Of a DNA stretch of 64,000 bases, positions 45,794 to 54,683 are shown piece by piece. Source of the stretch: Candidatus Cryptobacteroides faecipullorum. GTDB lineage: Bacteria; Bacteroidota; Bacteroidia; Bacteroidales; UBA932. The DNA lies in contig JADIMH010000032.1 in NCBI GenBank assembly GCA_017694885.1, positions 36,713-100,712 of the forward strand, given 5' to 3'. Below the pieces are notes generated by a model, which saw only the letters and a program-made list of their open reading frames with translations, was not told the DNA's origin and made no database searches. How positions within the stretch are numbered: the stretch's first letter is position 1; every line of letters starts with the position of its first letter. A program made the translations under genes and the position numbers.

Positions 45794-45988
45794 TTACTGC
45801 TCGTCCATCAACTGCATGTGCTGAACGTAGATGGCCTTTTTGATCTCCTCTCTTCTTTTGACAGACGGTTTAACGAATGCCTTTCTTGCGCGGAGCTCAC
45901 GGATAGCGCCGGTTTTCTCGAATTTCCTCTTGAATTTCTTGAGAGCCTTCTCTATGTTCTCGCCTTCTTTTACAGGTACTATAATCAT
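45794..45988 (-). CDS. rpsU: 30S ribosomal protein bS21
   Basis: A 64-residue basic protein, MIIVPVKEGENIEKALKKFKRKFEKTG..., the bS21 signature, with an RELRARKAFVKPSVKRREEIKKA region. In Bacteroidota ribosomes bS21 (with bS6 and bS18) holds the anti-Shine-Dalgarno end of 16S rRNA out of use. The gene is preceded by a full Shine-Dalgarno element (45995-46006), unlike other genes here, which fits known autogenous control of rpsU. Its promoter overlaps the end of the sirtuin gene. Confidence 0.97.
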   Translation of the reverse strand: MIIVPVKEGENIEKALKKFKRKFEKTGAIRELRARKAFVKPSVKRREEIKKAIYVQHMQLMDEQ

Positions 45989-45994
45989 CGCTTA

Positions 45995-46006
45995 ATCACC
46001 TCCTTT
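45995..46006 (-). promoter_or_regulatory. Extended Shine-Dalgarno sequence of rpsU
   Basis: On the minus strand AAAGGAGGTGAT is a 12-base perfect complement of the conserved 16S rRNA 3' tail (ATCACCTCCTTT in DNA). The GGAGG core (45999-46003) is 10 bases from the ATG. Confidence 0.9.
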
Positions 46007-46018
46007 TATTTGCGGGTG

Positions 46019-46048
46019 CAAAGGTAGTCAAATTATTTTACATTCAAA
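46019..46048 (-). promoter_or_regulatory. Promoter of rpsU
   Basis: On the minus strand TTTG (46045-46048), 18 bases, then TACCTTTG (46019-46026). This fits TTTG-N-TAnnTTTG and gives a leader of about 24 bases made largely of the Shine-Dalgarno element. It overlaps the last codons of the sirtuin gene. Confidence 0.7.
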
Positions 46049-46746
46049 ATATTTTTGAATGTCTCCATACCTTTTGATGCCACATCCCGAATATGCGTTA
46101 TTCTGGAGTCATGCACCGGAACGTCTTTCGGGTCAATTATATATATAGGTGTGTCAGGTCCGGCGAACCTGTATAGGCCGGCTGCAGGATAAACCTGCAG
46201 GGATGTTCCAACGATCAGCATGATGTCTGCTTTTTCCACGGCATCGATAGCTTTCTCGATTTTAGGGACGGCCTCTCCGAACCATACTATATGCGGTCTG
46301 AGCTGTATTCCGTTCGGAGCTTTGTCTCCAAGATGTATTTCGCCGTAGCCGATATCGAAAACGGTCTTTTCGGAAAAACCGTCATTTTCATTGCAGCAGT
46401 TTTCAGGACGGACTTTGGTAAGTTCTCCATGCAGGTGGATTATGCGTGTAGATCCGGCCCGTTCATGAAGATTGTCAACATTTTGCGTGATAACGGTAAC
46501 GTCATTGTCCTTTTCGAGGGAGGCGATGATCCTGTGTGCATCGTTCGGCTTTACCGTTGCGAGCTGGGCCCGGCGCGCATTGTAGAAATCCAGCATCAGG
46601 CCCGGATTCCTGTGCCAGCCTTCAATCGACGCGACATCTTCGACATTGTAATTCTCCCACAGGCCGTTACTGTCCCTGAAAGTGCTGATTCCGCTTTCCG
46701 CACTTACGCCGGCTCCGGTGAGAACAGCTATTTTTTTCTTTGTCAT
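46033..46746 (-). CDS. Sirtuin (class III NAD-dependent protein deacylase)
   Basis: A 237-residue sirtuin from Met at 46746 (TKKKIAVLTGAGVSAESGIS). NAD-binding motifs: GAGVSAESGISTFRD (11-25), TQNVDNLHERAG (87-98), catalytic His106 in HLHGE, and VGTSLQVYPAAGL. Tyr55-x-x-Arg58 (FYNARR) is the class III signature that favours succinyl- or malonyl-lysine over acetyl-lysine. The usual four zinc-binding Cys are not present: only a Cys-Cys pair exists between His106 and WFGE. The frame is open upstream to 46833, but that overlaps the ATPase gene. It starts four bases after that gene ends. Confidence 0.93.
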   Translation of the reverse strand: MTKKKIAVLTGAGVSAESGISTFRDSNGLWENYNVEDVASIEGWHRNPGLMLDFYNARRAQLATVKPNDAHRIIASLEKDNDVTVITQNVDNLHERAGSTRIIHLHGELTKVRPENCCNENDGFSEKTVFDIGYGEIHLGDKAPNGIQLRPHIVWFGEAVPKIEKAIDAVEKADIMLIVGTSLQVYPAAGLYRFAGPDTPIYIIDPKDVPVHDSRITHIRDVASKGMETFKNILNVK

Positions 46747-46750
46747 ATTG

Positions 46751-47905
46751 TTATAAATCAGGAATTTCAAAATAATATTTCCGTAGCCAGTATTCGAATA
46801 GAGGATCGAGCACCGAAGGTTCTTCCCTGTCATTGAAAGTGATTATCTCTTTCTTGCACAAGGCATCCTTGACCCTTCTGACATTGGCGGAAGAATTCAG
46901 CGAATATTTCTCTATTATATCCGTAGCGCTGAATTTCACTACGCCTTCAAGTACCGCTCTGAGAAGACTCGTCTGATGTCCGGTCAGGTTTTCCATGATA
47001 CGAAGGTAATGCGGCTCGTGCACCGAAATCACCATCCTCAGAGCCTCCATCAGTATGCCTTCATTTATGAATCCTTTGGTCATGGAATCGCAGGTCGCCA
47101 TGAAATGGTTGATATACCACATGTTCCCCTTGAACAGCCTGGCTGCCCACAATATCATTTCCTGCTCTATGACCTTGCCGCTGTTCTGGAAACCTCTCAT
47201 GACATGCTCGATGATTTCCATTTCATCGATTTCCTGAATAGGGACATGTTCTACCAGTTTATGGAAATATTTGTAGTCCTCGAATATGTATTTCATTGCA
47301 TTTACCCTGGAACCGGAGAATATGAAGCAGCAACTGTTTTCAGTACCGCTGTTCCGGTGCATCGTCTCTTTCAGTGCGCTGAATATCTCCTCAAAGCGCC
47401 CGTCTTCCATAAGGTTCTGGAACTCTTCTATCAGGACGAATATTTTCATGCCCCGTTCCGCTGCGATCCTGCCTGGCAGCGCGAGCATTGCCCTGATGTC
47501 GTCGGCGTCCGGCGCCCAATTAAGGGAAACGACTTCATCGTATCTTGAAAAACGCTCTTTGTCAAAGATGAAATGGGTGCCGCCGAGCAGTCCGGATACC
47601 GATTCCTGATATTCCCCCGGAGTCGAAAAGCAGGAACGTATCACTGCAGAACCGAAGCAGGTCAGGAATTTTTCCAGGCTTCTTATGTTGAACAGGTTGA
47701 TATCACAGGCAGAGAACTGCTTTCCTGAAATCCTCATATTGAACAGGGTCTGCTGCACAAGGGATTTTTTTCCGGATCTGGGCGGCCCGTATATGACTAC
47801 ATTCTCGCCTGCGCCAAGAAGGTTGCCGAGGATGTTGCATTCGGCTTTCCTGCCGATGAAATTCCTGCCGGTTACATATGTGCTGTAAACAAAGGGAGTG
47901 TCCAT
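46751..47905 (-). CDS. AAA-type ATPase with C-terminal winged-helix domain
   Basis: A 384-residue protein from Met at 47905 (MDTPFVYSTYVTGRNFIGRKAE). Walker A GPPRSGKKS (about residues 40-48); Walker B-like MKIFVLIEEFQNL; a sensor-like CCFIFSGSRVNAM. The C-terminal 70 residues (HQTSLLRAVLEGVVKFSATDIIEKY...VLDPLFEYWLRKYYF) form a MarR-like winged helix of the kind attached to ATPase_2/AAA_14 ATPases. Function unknown; such proteins occur widely in Bacteroidales and Archaea. A longer start to 47974 is possible but would precede the conserved N-terminus. It forms a two-gene unit with the sirtuin. Confidence 0.8.
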   Translation of the reverse strand: MDTPFVYSTYVTGRNFIGRKAECNILGNLLGAGENVVIYGPPRSGKKSLVQQTLFNMRISGKQFSACDINLFNIRSLEKFLTCFGSAVIRSCFSTPGEYQESVSGLLGGTHFIFDKERFSRYDEVVSLNWAPDADDIRAMLALPGRIAAERGMKIFVLIEEFQNLMEDGRFEEIFSALKETMHRNSGTENSCCFIFSGSRVNAMKYIFEDYKYFHKLVEHVPIQEIDEMEIIEHVMRGFQNSGKVIEQEMILWAARLFKGNMWYINHFMATCDSMTKGFINEGILMEALRMVISVHEPHYLRIMENLTGHQTSLLRAVLEGVVKFSATDIIEKYSLNSSANVRRVKDALCKKEIITFNDREEPSVLDPLFEYWLRKYYFEIPDL

Positions 47906-47989
47906 ATCCGAGCCAGATTCAATTCTCTTTGCAAAAATAGAAAAAAGAGAAATCGGTTTACTTTCCAGATGCAAGAAAATGCTTTTTAT

Positions 47990-48020
47990 TTTGCCGGAAT
48001 CGGGAAAAGTATTATCTTTG
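47990..48020 (+). promoter_or_regulatory. Promoter of rplU-rpmA
   Basis: TTTG (47990-47993), 19 bases, TATCTTTG (48013-48020): a perfect match to the Bacteroidales consensus and identical in -7 sequence and spacing to the tRNA-Phe promoter. The transcript would carry a leader of about 90 bases. Confidence 0.8.
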
Positions 48021-48027
48021 CACCTCG

Positions 48028-48115
48028 ATAAAAATATTTAGGGCTGTCAAGCTATTGATTAAGAGCCACTTGTGTGGCCGCTTGCGGTCGGAACTTTTAA
48101 AGTTTTTCATTATTT
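48028..48115 (+). promoter_or_regulatory. Structured leader of rplU
   Basis: Two small hairpins, GCCAC/GTGGC (48065-48078, TTGT loop) and CCG/CGG around 48078-48087 (CTTG loop), precede the ATG, with an AACTTT/AAAGTT repeat near 48092-48104. A ribosomal-protein autoregulatory leader is possible but unproven. Confidence 0.35.
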
Positions 48116-48427
48116 ATGTACGCAATCGTAGATATTGCCGGACACCAGTTTAAAGTTGAAGCTGGTATGGAGATCTTTGTCAACCGCCTTGCGGCTGAGA
48201 AAGGTGCTGCCGTTGAGTTTGATAAGGTTCTGCTTGTAGATGCGGACGGAACTGTCAAGGTAGGTGCCCCTTATGTTGAGGGAGCCGTAGTCAAGGCTAC
48301 TGTCCTCGATGATACTTGCAGAGGAAAGAAAGTTCTGGTTTTCAAGAAGAAACGTCGTAAAGGATACCAGAAGCTGACTGGACATCGTCAGGATCTTACA
48401 AAGCTTCAGATCAACGAGATCGCTTAA
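48116..48427 (+). CDS. rplU: 50S ribosomal protein bL21
   Basis: A 103-residue protein beginning [25 protein letters not shown] and ending [14 protein letters not shown] with the conserved [15 protein letters not shown] segment: the bL21 pattern throughout. It is followed by rpmA after 26 bases, the universal rplU-rpmA order. Confidence 0.98.
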   Translation: MYAIVDIAGHQFKVEAGMEIFVNRLAAEKGAAVEFDKVLLVDADGTVKVGAPYVEGAVVKATVLDDTCRGKKVLVFKKKRRKGYQKLTGHRQDLTKLQINEIA

Positions 48428-48453
48428 TTAACGTTTAGAGGAGGAATAGAATT

Positions 48454-48714
48454 ATGGCACATAAAAAAGGCGTCGGTAGTTCCAAGAACGGTCGTGAATC
48501 ACATAGCAAACGTCTTGGTCTCAAGAAATTCGGTGGCCAGGTTGTGAAGGCCGGTAACATCCTTGTACGTCAGAGAGGTACTGTTCATAACCCGGGAGCA
48601 AATGTAGGAATGGGAAGGGATCATACCCTTTATGCTCTTGTTGACGGGACAGTGGCATTCTGCAAGAAGGCTGAAAACAAATCTTTCGTCTCGGTTGTTC
48701 CGTTTGAGAACTAG
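48454..48714 (+). CDS. rpmA: 50S ribosomal protein bL27
   Basis: An 86-residue protein, [22 protein letters not shown]..., with [33 protein letters not shown]: full bL27 with the tail that reaches the peptidyl-transferase centre. No N-terminal cleavage extension is present. A terminator-like hairpin follows. Confidence 0.98.
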   Translation: MAHKKGVGSSKNGRESHSKRLGLKKFGGQVVKAGNILVRQRGTVHNPGANVGMGRDHTLYALVDGTVAFCKKAENKSFVSVVPFEN

Positions 48715-48737
48715 GACTCGGAGGATTATGAAAATTA

Positions 48738-48777
48738 GAAGAGGACTGCAAGCTCCGGGTGAGTTTCAGCCCTCTTC
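48738..48777 (+). terminator. Terminator after rpmA
   Basis: GAAGAGG (48738-48744) pairs with CCTCTTC (48771-48777), extended by CTG/CAG after one mismatch, followed by GTTTTATTT. Confidence 0.75.
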
Positions 48778-48811
48778 GTTTTATTTGCTGAATATTGAAA
48801 AATAATATATC

Positions 48812-50080
48812 ATGTTAACACTCAAATTGCTGCGCGATGATCCTGAATATGTGATCAGAAAACTGGCAGTCAAGCATTTCGATGCGCGTGAAATAGTAGA
48901 AAAGATAGTAGTTCTGGACAAGAACCGCAGGGATTACCAGAAAGATCTTGATGCCTGCCTTGCAGAACAGAAGCAGAAGGCGGCACAGATTGGTTCCTTC
49001 ATGAAGGAAGGGAAAAAAGCCGAGGCAGAAGCAGTCAAGAGCGAAGTTTCAGCTTTGAAGGAACGTTCTAAGGAACTTGAATCATTGTCTGAAAAGAACA
49101 ATGAGGAACTTATGTCTTTGATAGTTCTGCTTCCTAACATACCTTGCGATCTGGTTCCGGAAGGCAAGGATTCGAACGATAATCTCGTTGTAAAGACCGG
49201 AGGGAAAAATCCTGATCTGGGACCAGATGCACTGCCTCACTGGGAGCTTGCAAAGAAATTGGATATCATAGATTTCGACCTTGGCGTAAAGCTGACAGGT
49301 GCAGGCTTTCCGGTATACAAGGGCAAAGGAGCGAGACTTCAGAGAGCCCTTATCAACATGTTTCTGGATATCAATACCAAAGCAGGGTATCTTGAAGTGG
49401 AGCCTCCTGTGATGGTAAACGAGGCTTCAGGCTTCGGTACAGGCCAGCTTCCTGACAAGGAGGGTCAGATGTACCATGCTACCGCGGATAATTTCTATCT
49501 TGTTCCGACCGCCGAGGTTCCGGTAACCAATATCTACAGGGATGTTATCCTCAATGAAAACGATTTTCCTGTCAAGATGACTGCCTATACGCCATGTTTC
49601 CGCAGAGAAGCAGGCTCATACGGAAAAGATGTAAGGGGACTCAACCGTCTCCATCAGTTCGATAAGGTCGAGATTGTAAGGATAGAGAAACCGGAAAATT
49701 CATATGCTGCCCTTGACGATATGGTCGCCCATGTAGAAGGGATTGTCAGCAAGCTCGGTCTTCCATACAGGATTCTCAGGCTTTGCGGAGGCGATCTCAG
49801 CTTTACCTCCGCCATCACCTACGATTTCGAGGTTTATTCTGCAGCACAGGGCAGGTGGCTGGAAATAAGTTCAGTATCAAATTTCGAATCTTATCAGGCA
49901 AACCGTCTGAAACTCAGATATAAGGATGCAGAAGGCAAGACTAAGCTCGCACATACCCTTAACGGAAGTTCCCTTGCGCTTCCGCGTGTAGTGGCGGCAC
50001 TTCTGGAAGATTACCAGAAAGACGGACATATCATAATTCCTGAGGCGCTCAGGCCATATACCGGCTTTGATGTAATTTAG
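48812..50080 (+). CDS. serS: Seryl-tRNA synthetase
   Basis: A 422-residue class II synthetase. The N-terminal coiled-coil arm (about residues 25-100) binds the long variable arm of tRNA-Ser. The catalytic core has motif 2 (PCFRREAGSYGKDVRGLNRLHQFDKVE) and motif 3 (LNGSSLALPRVVAALLEDYQ). Length is normal. It is followed 14 bases later by ruvC. Confidence 0.97.
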   Translation: MLTLKLLRDDPEYVIRKLAVKHFDAREIVEKIVVLDKNRRDYQKDLDACLAEQKQKAAQIGSFMKEGKKAEAEAVKSEVSALKERSKELESLSEKNNEELMSLIVLLPNIPCDLVPEGKDSNDNLVVKTGGKNPDLGPDALPHWELAKKLDIIDFDLGVKLTGAGFPVYKGKGARLQRALINMFLDINTKAGYLEVEPPVMVNEASGFGTGQLPDKEGQMYHATADNFYLVPTAEVPVTNIYRDVILNENDFPVKMTAYTPCFRREAGSYGKDVRGLNRLHQFDKVEIVRIEKPENSYAALDDMVAHVEGIVSKLGLPYRILRLCGGDLSFTSAITYDFEVYSAAQGRWLEISSVSNFESYQANRLKLRYKDAEGKTKLAHTLNGSSLALPRVVAALLEDYQKDGHIIIPEALRPYTGFDVI

Positions 50081-50094
50081 TCCGGAACGGTTTT

Positions 50095-50661
50095 ATGAAA
50101 GGCCTGCTTCAGAATAAAGTCATACTGGGCATTGACCCCGGAACCAACATTCTTGGTTACGGGGTTATTGCTGTTGGCAGTAAAGGTCCCAGATATCTGA
50201 CTATGGGAACCATAGACATGAGAAAAGAGAAGGATCCTTTCAGAAAGCTGGATATGATTTTTACCGGAACCGGGCAGATAATGGACCTTTATCACCCGGA
50301 TTTCATGGCGATCGAATCTCCTTTTTACGGTAAGAATCCTCAGGTTATCCTGAAATTGGGCAGAGCCCAGGGCGCGGCAATAACAGCAGCCCTCCACAGG
50401 GGAATTCCGGTAGAGGAATATGCTCCGAGAAAGGCGAAAGTAGCCATCACCGGTGTCGGATCAGCTTCAAAGGAGCAGGTCTGCAACATGATAGGCAGAA
50501 TACTTCATCTGGATTTTTCTCCTGATCATCTCGATGCAACGGACGCCCTGGCGATAGCCTTATGCCATTATTATCAGCTGACCAGTCCCCTCATAGAGGT
50601 CAGATCTTCAACAGGTTGGGAGAAGTTTGTAGAAGAGAATCCCGACAGGGTGAAAAAATAA
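50095..50661 (+). CDS. ruvC: Holliday junction resolvase RuvC
   Basis: A 188-residue RNase H-fold endonuclease. The four acidic catalytic residues are all visible: Asp14 (GIDPGTNILGYG), Glu in AIESPFYG, and two Asp in DHLDATDALAIALCH near the C-terminus. It cuts Holliday junctions with RuvAB. It starts 14 bases after serS, so it is probably co-transcribed. Confidence 0.96.
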   Translation: MKGLLQNKVILGIDPGTNILGYGVIAVGSKGPRYLTMGTIDMRKEKDPFRKLDMIFTGTGQIMDLYHPDFMAIESPFYGKNPQVILKLGRAQGAAITAALHRGIPVEEYAPRKAKVAITGVGSASKEQVCNMIGRILHLDFSPDHLDATDALAIALCHYYQLTSPLIEVRSSTGWEKFVEENPDRVKK

Positions 50662-50742
50662 TGCAAGAAATTAAACCTAAGCAAAACAGCCGTGTCTAAA
50701 TTCCCGGTTTTTGTTGCTTAACATAGAAAAACGGATTGACAA

Positions 50743-53727
50743 ATGGAAAAAGTAATGGGATTTATTCTCAGGAAATGCACTGTTATTCTGCTCTTGTCTG
50801 CATTGTGTCTACAGGCGTTCGGACAGTCGGGGTTTTCTGTAAAGATTAAGTTGTCGGATGCCAAGACAAGCGAGCCGGTCTCATTCGCGACGGTTTCACT
50901 TACGGCAAAGGGAGGTTCTACTCCTCTGAAGTATGTCTTGAGTACCGAAGGCGGAGATGCTGTCCTGTCTTCTCTTCCTAAAGGGAACTATACGCTGCGA
51001 GTTGATCTGATGGGTTATAAGACCTACAGTCAGGAGCTGACTGTCGACAAGAACATAGATCTCGGCTCAGTGAAAATGAATCAGGACAACGAAGTTCTTG
51101 AAGCGGCTACAGTTGAAGCCATCGGGAATCCTATTATAGTAAAGAAAGATACCATCGAGTATAGTGCATCTTCATTCAAGACCACCGATAATGACATGCT
51201 GGAGGAACTTCTCAAAAAGCTTCCGGGAGTGGAGGTCGATTCGGATGGTTCCATTACGGCAAACGGAGAGTCGATTACCAAGATAATGATCGACGGAAAG
51301 GAGTTCTTCCTTGATGATCCGCAGTTGGCGGCAAAGAATATTCCGGCGAAGATAATCAATAAAATCAAGGTTGTCGAGAAAAAATCCGAACAGGCGGAAT
51401 TTACCGGCATTGATGACGGGGAGGAAGAGCATGTCATAGACCTTTCCATAAAGCCGGGTATGATGGACGGATGGTTCGGCAACCTGATGGCAGGTGGCGG
51501 ACATGATCTCCCTGACAACGGATATTATACCGACGGGCTGACTCCGTCCAAGGACGGGTGGAGATATCAGGCGGCAGGAATGTTGGGACAGTTCAAGCAG
51601 AAAAGCCAGATAAGCATCATCCTGAATGCCAACAATACCAACAACAGAGGTTTCAACGACATGTCTTCCGGCATGATGCAGACTATGCGAGGCGCCCGTG
51701 GAATGGGACGCGGTATAGGCGGATGGGGAAGAAACGGCATCACTACTTCATGGATGGCCGGAGCGAACGGAGCATTCGACCTGTTGGACGATAATATGGA
51801 GCTGAATGCAAATTATATGTATGGAGGCTCTAAGCGGTATGTCGAAGAGCAGAGTTCAAGGACGACATATCTTGATGACGGAAGTTCCCTGATATACGAC
51901 AATAACGGCTATAATATCTCCAACAGCGACGGGCACAGGTTCGGTGTCAGGATCGACCATAAGTTTTCGGAGAATACTTCGATACTGTTTGAACCGCAGT
52001 TCAATTTCGGAACAGGAAATTTCCAGGAATATTCCGATTTCATCACGTTAAGCCAGACCGGGCAGGACACGGACACTACCAATATCGGTTTCAACAATAA
52101 CAACGGATACAACAAGAACTGGACTGCAAGCGGTTTCCTCCTGTTCAGACAGAAACTCGGAAAACCGGGCCGAACGCTTTCGGCAATGCTCAACTATAAT
52201 TTCAGCAACAACAATCTGAACGGCTTCAACCAGTCCCTTACCACTACATTCGATGAACTGGGTTCTCCTCTGGATTCGATCATCAACCAGAGATACGACC
52301 AGAACTCCAGGAACTCGTCGTTTTCAGCCAGATTTGTCTATACCGAACCTCTCGGCCATGATTTCTATCTGGAAGCGAATTACTCATACAGCTACAATAT
52401 CAGCAGATCGATAAAGGATACATATAACAGCGGCGGTGATCCTGTAGGCAACCTTGACCGTGCCAACAATATCCTTTCCTACGATTACGCCGGAGAAGTA
52501 TATGATCCTGTATATTCCAACAATATTCTTAACCGTTACATCAACCAGAGTGCAGGCCTGACTTTCATGTACCAGAAAGAAAAACTCAGGGCACAGCTCG
52601 GTGCTTCCCTGCGTCCGACCAATACGCACAATGAAACAAACGGGGAATCATATGACAGCAAGGTGCTCAACTGGTCTCCGGAAGCTATGTTAAGCTATGA
52701 CATAGACGACAATACAATGGTGAGGATGTTTTATTTCGGCCGGTCTTCACAGCCTTCTACATCGCAGCTTATGCCGGTACCTGACAATTCGGACCCTTTG
52801 AATGTATCTCTCGGAAACCCTTATCTTCTGCCGTATTTCAACCATAATATCAGAGGAATGTTCGGATATACCAACAGAGAGACATTCACATCCATTCACG
52901 GAAGGGTCGGAGGCAGCCTGGTTCAGGACGGTATAGTAAATGCCCAGTGGTATGATGAAAACGGTGCGCAGTATTCCATGCCTGTCAATGGTCCTGTTTC
53001 AGGTTCTGCTGATGCCAACCTTATGATAAACAGTCCATTCGGTCGGAATTCCAAATTTTCCATGTCCTCTATGACTTTTGCAAGGTATAGTGAGTCATCA
53101 TCGTATATCGGCAAATCCGGTACCTTCAATACTGATGATTACTATGATTCGGAAAATGCGGAATTCGACTATGAGGCTTTTATGAAAATGTTCAATGCCG
53201 ACAGTGACAAATATTTCACAAAGAACAAGACCCAGTCGGTAAGTTTCACCCAGCGTCTCCGCTTTACGTACCGTTGTGATCTGGTGGAATTGAATATCGG
53301 AGGCAGAACCAGGTTCTCAAAGTCATGGTATACCATTTCCTCATCCAATAAGCAGGCAACATGGAACAATCAGGTGGACTTCTCGATGAACTGGACTCTT
53401 CCGGAAGGCTTTGGCCTGGTATCAGACCTTGACTATAACTGGTACAACGGTTATACAACCCCTCAGGAGGATGAGTTCGTCCTTAATGCCGAAATAACAA
53501 AACTTCTGTTCAAGAATAAGTTCACGCTTTCACTCAAGGCATACGATATTCTGAACCAGTCAAAGAACCTGTCCGTATCGGATGCATCCAACTATCATCT
53601 GGAGACGAGAAACAATACCCTCGGCCGCTATATCATACTTTCCCTGACCTACAGGTTCGGGACATTCGGCGGCCCGGGCGGCGGTGGTCCTGGCGGACGT
53701 GGTCCTATGGGGCCTCCACGCAGGTAA
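50743..53727 (+). CDS. Outer-membrane beta-barrel protein, TonB-dependent-receptor-like, with Gly-rich tail
   Basis: A 994-residue protein with a signal peptide (about 1-28, LQAFGQ). Then a carboxypeptidase-regulatory-like domain (SVKIKLSDAKTSEPVSFATVSL, about 30-115), a plug-like segment (DMLEELLKKLPGVEVDSDGSITANGESITKIMIDGKEFF, about 150-195), and a large barrel of the OMP_b-brl family. The last strand (IILSLTYRFGTF) is followed by a GGPGGGGPGGRG-type tail of about 20 residues. It lacks SusC's plug motifs and has no SusD partner, so it is not a glycan SusC. Cargo unknown. An alternative Met at 50755 would be equally compatible. Confidence 0.85.
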   Translation: MEKVMGFILRKCTVILLLSALCLQAFGQSGFSVKIKLSDAKTSEPVSFATVSLTAKGGSTPLKYVLSTEGGDAVLSSLPKGNYTLRVDLMGYKTYSQELTVDKNIDLGSVKMNQDNEVLEAATVEAIGNPIIVKKDTIEYSASSFKTTDNDMLEELLKKLPGVEVDSDGSITANGESITKIMIDGKEFFLDDPQLAAKNIPAKIINKIKVVEKKSEQAEFTGIDDGEEEHVIDLSIKPGMMDGWFGNLMAGGGHDLPDNGYYTDGLTPSKDGWRYQAAGMLGQFKQKSQISIILNANNTNNRGFNDMSSGMMQTMRGARGMGRGIGGWGRNGITTSWMAGANGAFDLLDDNMELNANYMYGGSKRYVEEQSSRTTYLDDGSSLIYDNNGYNISNSDGHRFGVRIDHKFSENTSILFEPQFNFGTGNFQEYSDFITLSQTGQDTDTTNIGFNNNNGYNKNWTASGFLLFRQKLGKPGRTLSAMLNYNFSNNNLNGFNQSLTTTFDELGSPLDSIINQRYDQNSRNSSFSARFVYTEPLGHDFYLEANYSYSYNISRSIKDTYNSGGDPVGNLDRANNILSYDYAGEVYDPVYSNNILNRYINQSAGLTFMYQKEKLRAQLGASLRPTNTHNETNGESYDSKVLNWSPEAMLSYDIDDNTMVRMFYFGRSSQPSTSQLMPVPDNSDPLNVSLGNPYLLPYFNHNIRGMFGYTNRETFTSIHGRVGGSLVQDGIVNAQWYDENGAQYSMPVNGPVSGSADANLMINSPFGRNSKFSMSSMTFARYSESSSYIGKSGTFNTDDYYDSENAEFDYEAFMKMFNADSDKYFTKNKTQSVSFTQRLRFTYRCDLVELNIGGRTRFSKSWYTISSSNKQATWNNQVDFSMNWTLPEGFGLVSDLDYNWYNGYTTPQEDEFVLNAEITKLLFKNKFTLSLKAYDILNQSKNLSVSDASNYHLETRNNTLGRYIILSLTYRFGTFGGPGGGGPGGRGPMGPPRR

Positions 53728-53735
53728 GCTGTCTG

Positions 53736-54680
53736 TTATTTATTGACGCTGGATTTTATATCCGGCGTTTTTGTGTATTGGGACAGCACTACTCCGAGAG
53801 CCGAAATCATTATTCCGATGAACTGCCTTGCGTTAAGGCTTTCATGTCCGAGCAGCCAGGCTACTATTGCGGCAACTACCGGGATTAGAGCGGAAAAGAT
53901 ACTCGATTTGGCTACCCCCAGACTTTTGATCGTACTCACCCATAATGAAAAGGCCAGACTTGAGCACAGAACCGACAGGCAGATTATGGGATACCATACA
54001 TCCGAGGAAAGATATCTCGGAGAGAAATCCTCTATCCCTTTGAAAATGAATAGAGGAAGCAGGTATACTGAGCCTATAAGGAACTGGTACATGACTATCA
54101 CCTGGCTGGAATAGTTGCCTGACAGGCTTTTGGTGACTGATGCATGGCCTACCTCACTGATAACAGCTATCAGCAGCAGGATTACTCCGAAAATGAAGTG
54201 TTTCCCGAGTTCTCCCTTGCTCATTACCACGAGTATGATACCGATAATGCAAAGCAGAATTCCTGAAATATTCACCGCATTGATTTTTTCTTTGAAGAAC
54301 ATAATCCCGGCCCCGACTGAAAAGATAGGGATTGTCGCGATAATCATGGCGCTTAGGGTAGGGGAGCCGGTCTCTTTTACTCCATACGATTCGCAGATGA
54401 AGTATATGAACGGTTCAAAGAATGCAAGCAAAAGGAACTTGGGAATATCATTTTTCTTGATCTTCGCTATCCTGCCGCTTGCTGCATTGAGCAGGAACAG
54501 TACAAAACCTGCCAGCAGTATCCGGACAAACACGAAATAAGTTACAGGTATATCCAGTGATATAAGCGTATTTGTCCATATATACGATATGCCCCAAAGA
54601 ATGATGGCAAAAAGAGAAACGGTATAGATCAGTATTTTTGAATTCTTTCCAAGTTCTTTTCGTATCAGTCCGTATTTCAT
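53736..54680 (-). CDS. EamA-family (DMT superfamily) transporter
   Basis: A 314-residue protein with ten membrane helices in two EamA repeats: IILWGISYIWTNTLISLDIP...VRILLAGFVLFLL in the first, FIFGVILLLIAVISEVGHASVTKSLSG and ALIPVVAAIVAWLLGHESLNARQFIGIMISALGVVLSQ in the second. Family members export metabolites or amino acids; substrate unknown. It follows the dihydroorotase gene with a three-base gap and is convergent with the barrel gene. Confidence 0.92.
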   Translation of the reverse strand: MKYGLIRKELGKNSKILIYTVSLFAIILWGISYIWTNTLISLDIPVTYFVFVRILLAGFVLFLLNAASGRIAKIKKNDIPKFLLLAFFEPFIYFICESYGVKETGSPTLSAMIIATIPIFSVGAGIMFFKEKINAVNISGILLCIIGIILVVMSKGELGKHFIFGVILLLIAVISEVGHASVTKSLSGNYSSQVIVMYQFLIGSVYLLPLFIFKGIEDFSPRYLSSDVWYPIICLSVLCSSLAFSLWVSTIKSLGVAKSSIFSALIPVVAAIVAWLLGHESLNARQFIGIMISALGVVLSQYTKTPDIKSSVNK

Positions 54681-54683
54681 AGA

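Noticed and set aside
46033..47905. Sirtuin plus AAA ATPase as an anti-phage defence system
   Set aside because: The sirtuin is a short class III deacylase with intact catalytic motifs rather than a defence SIR2 fused to other domains, the ATPase is not HerA-like, and the surroundings are ribosomal and housekeeping genes without mobility signs.
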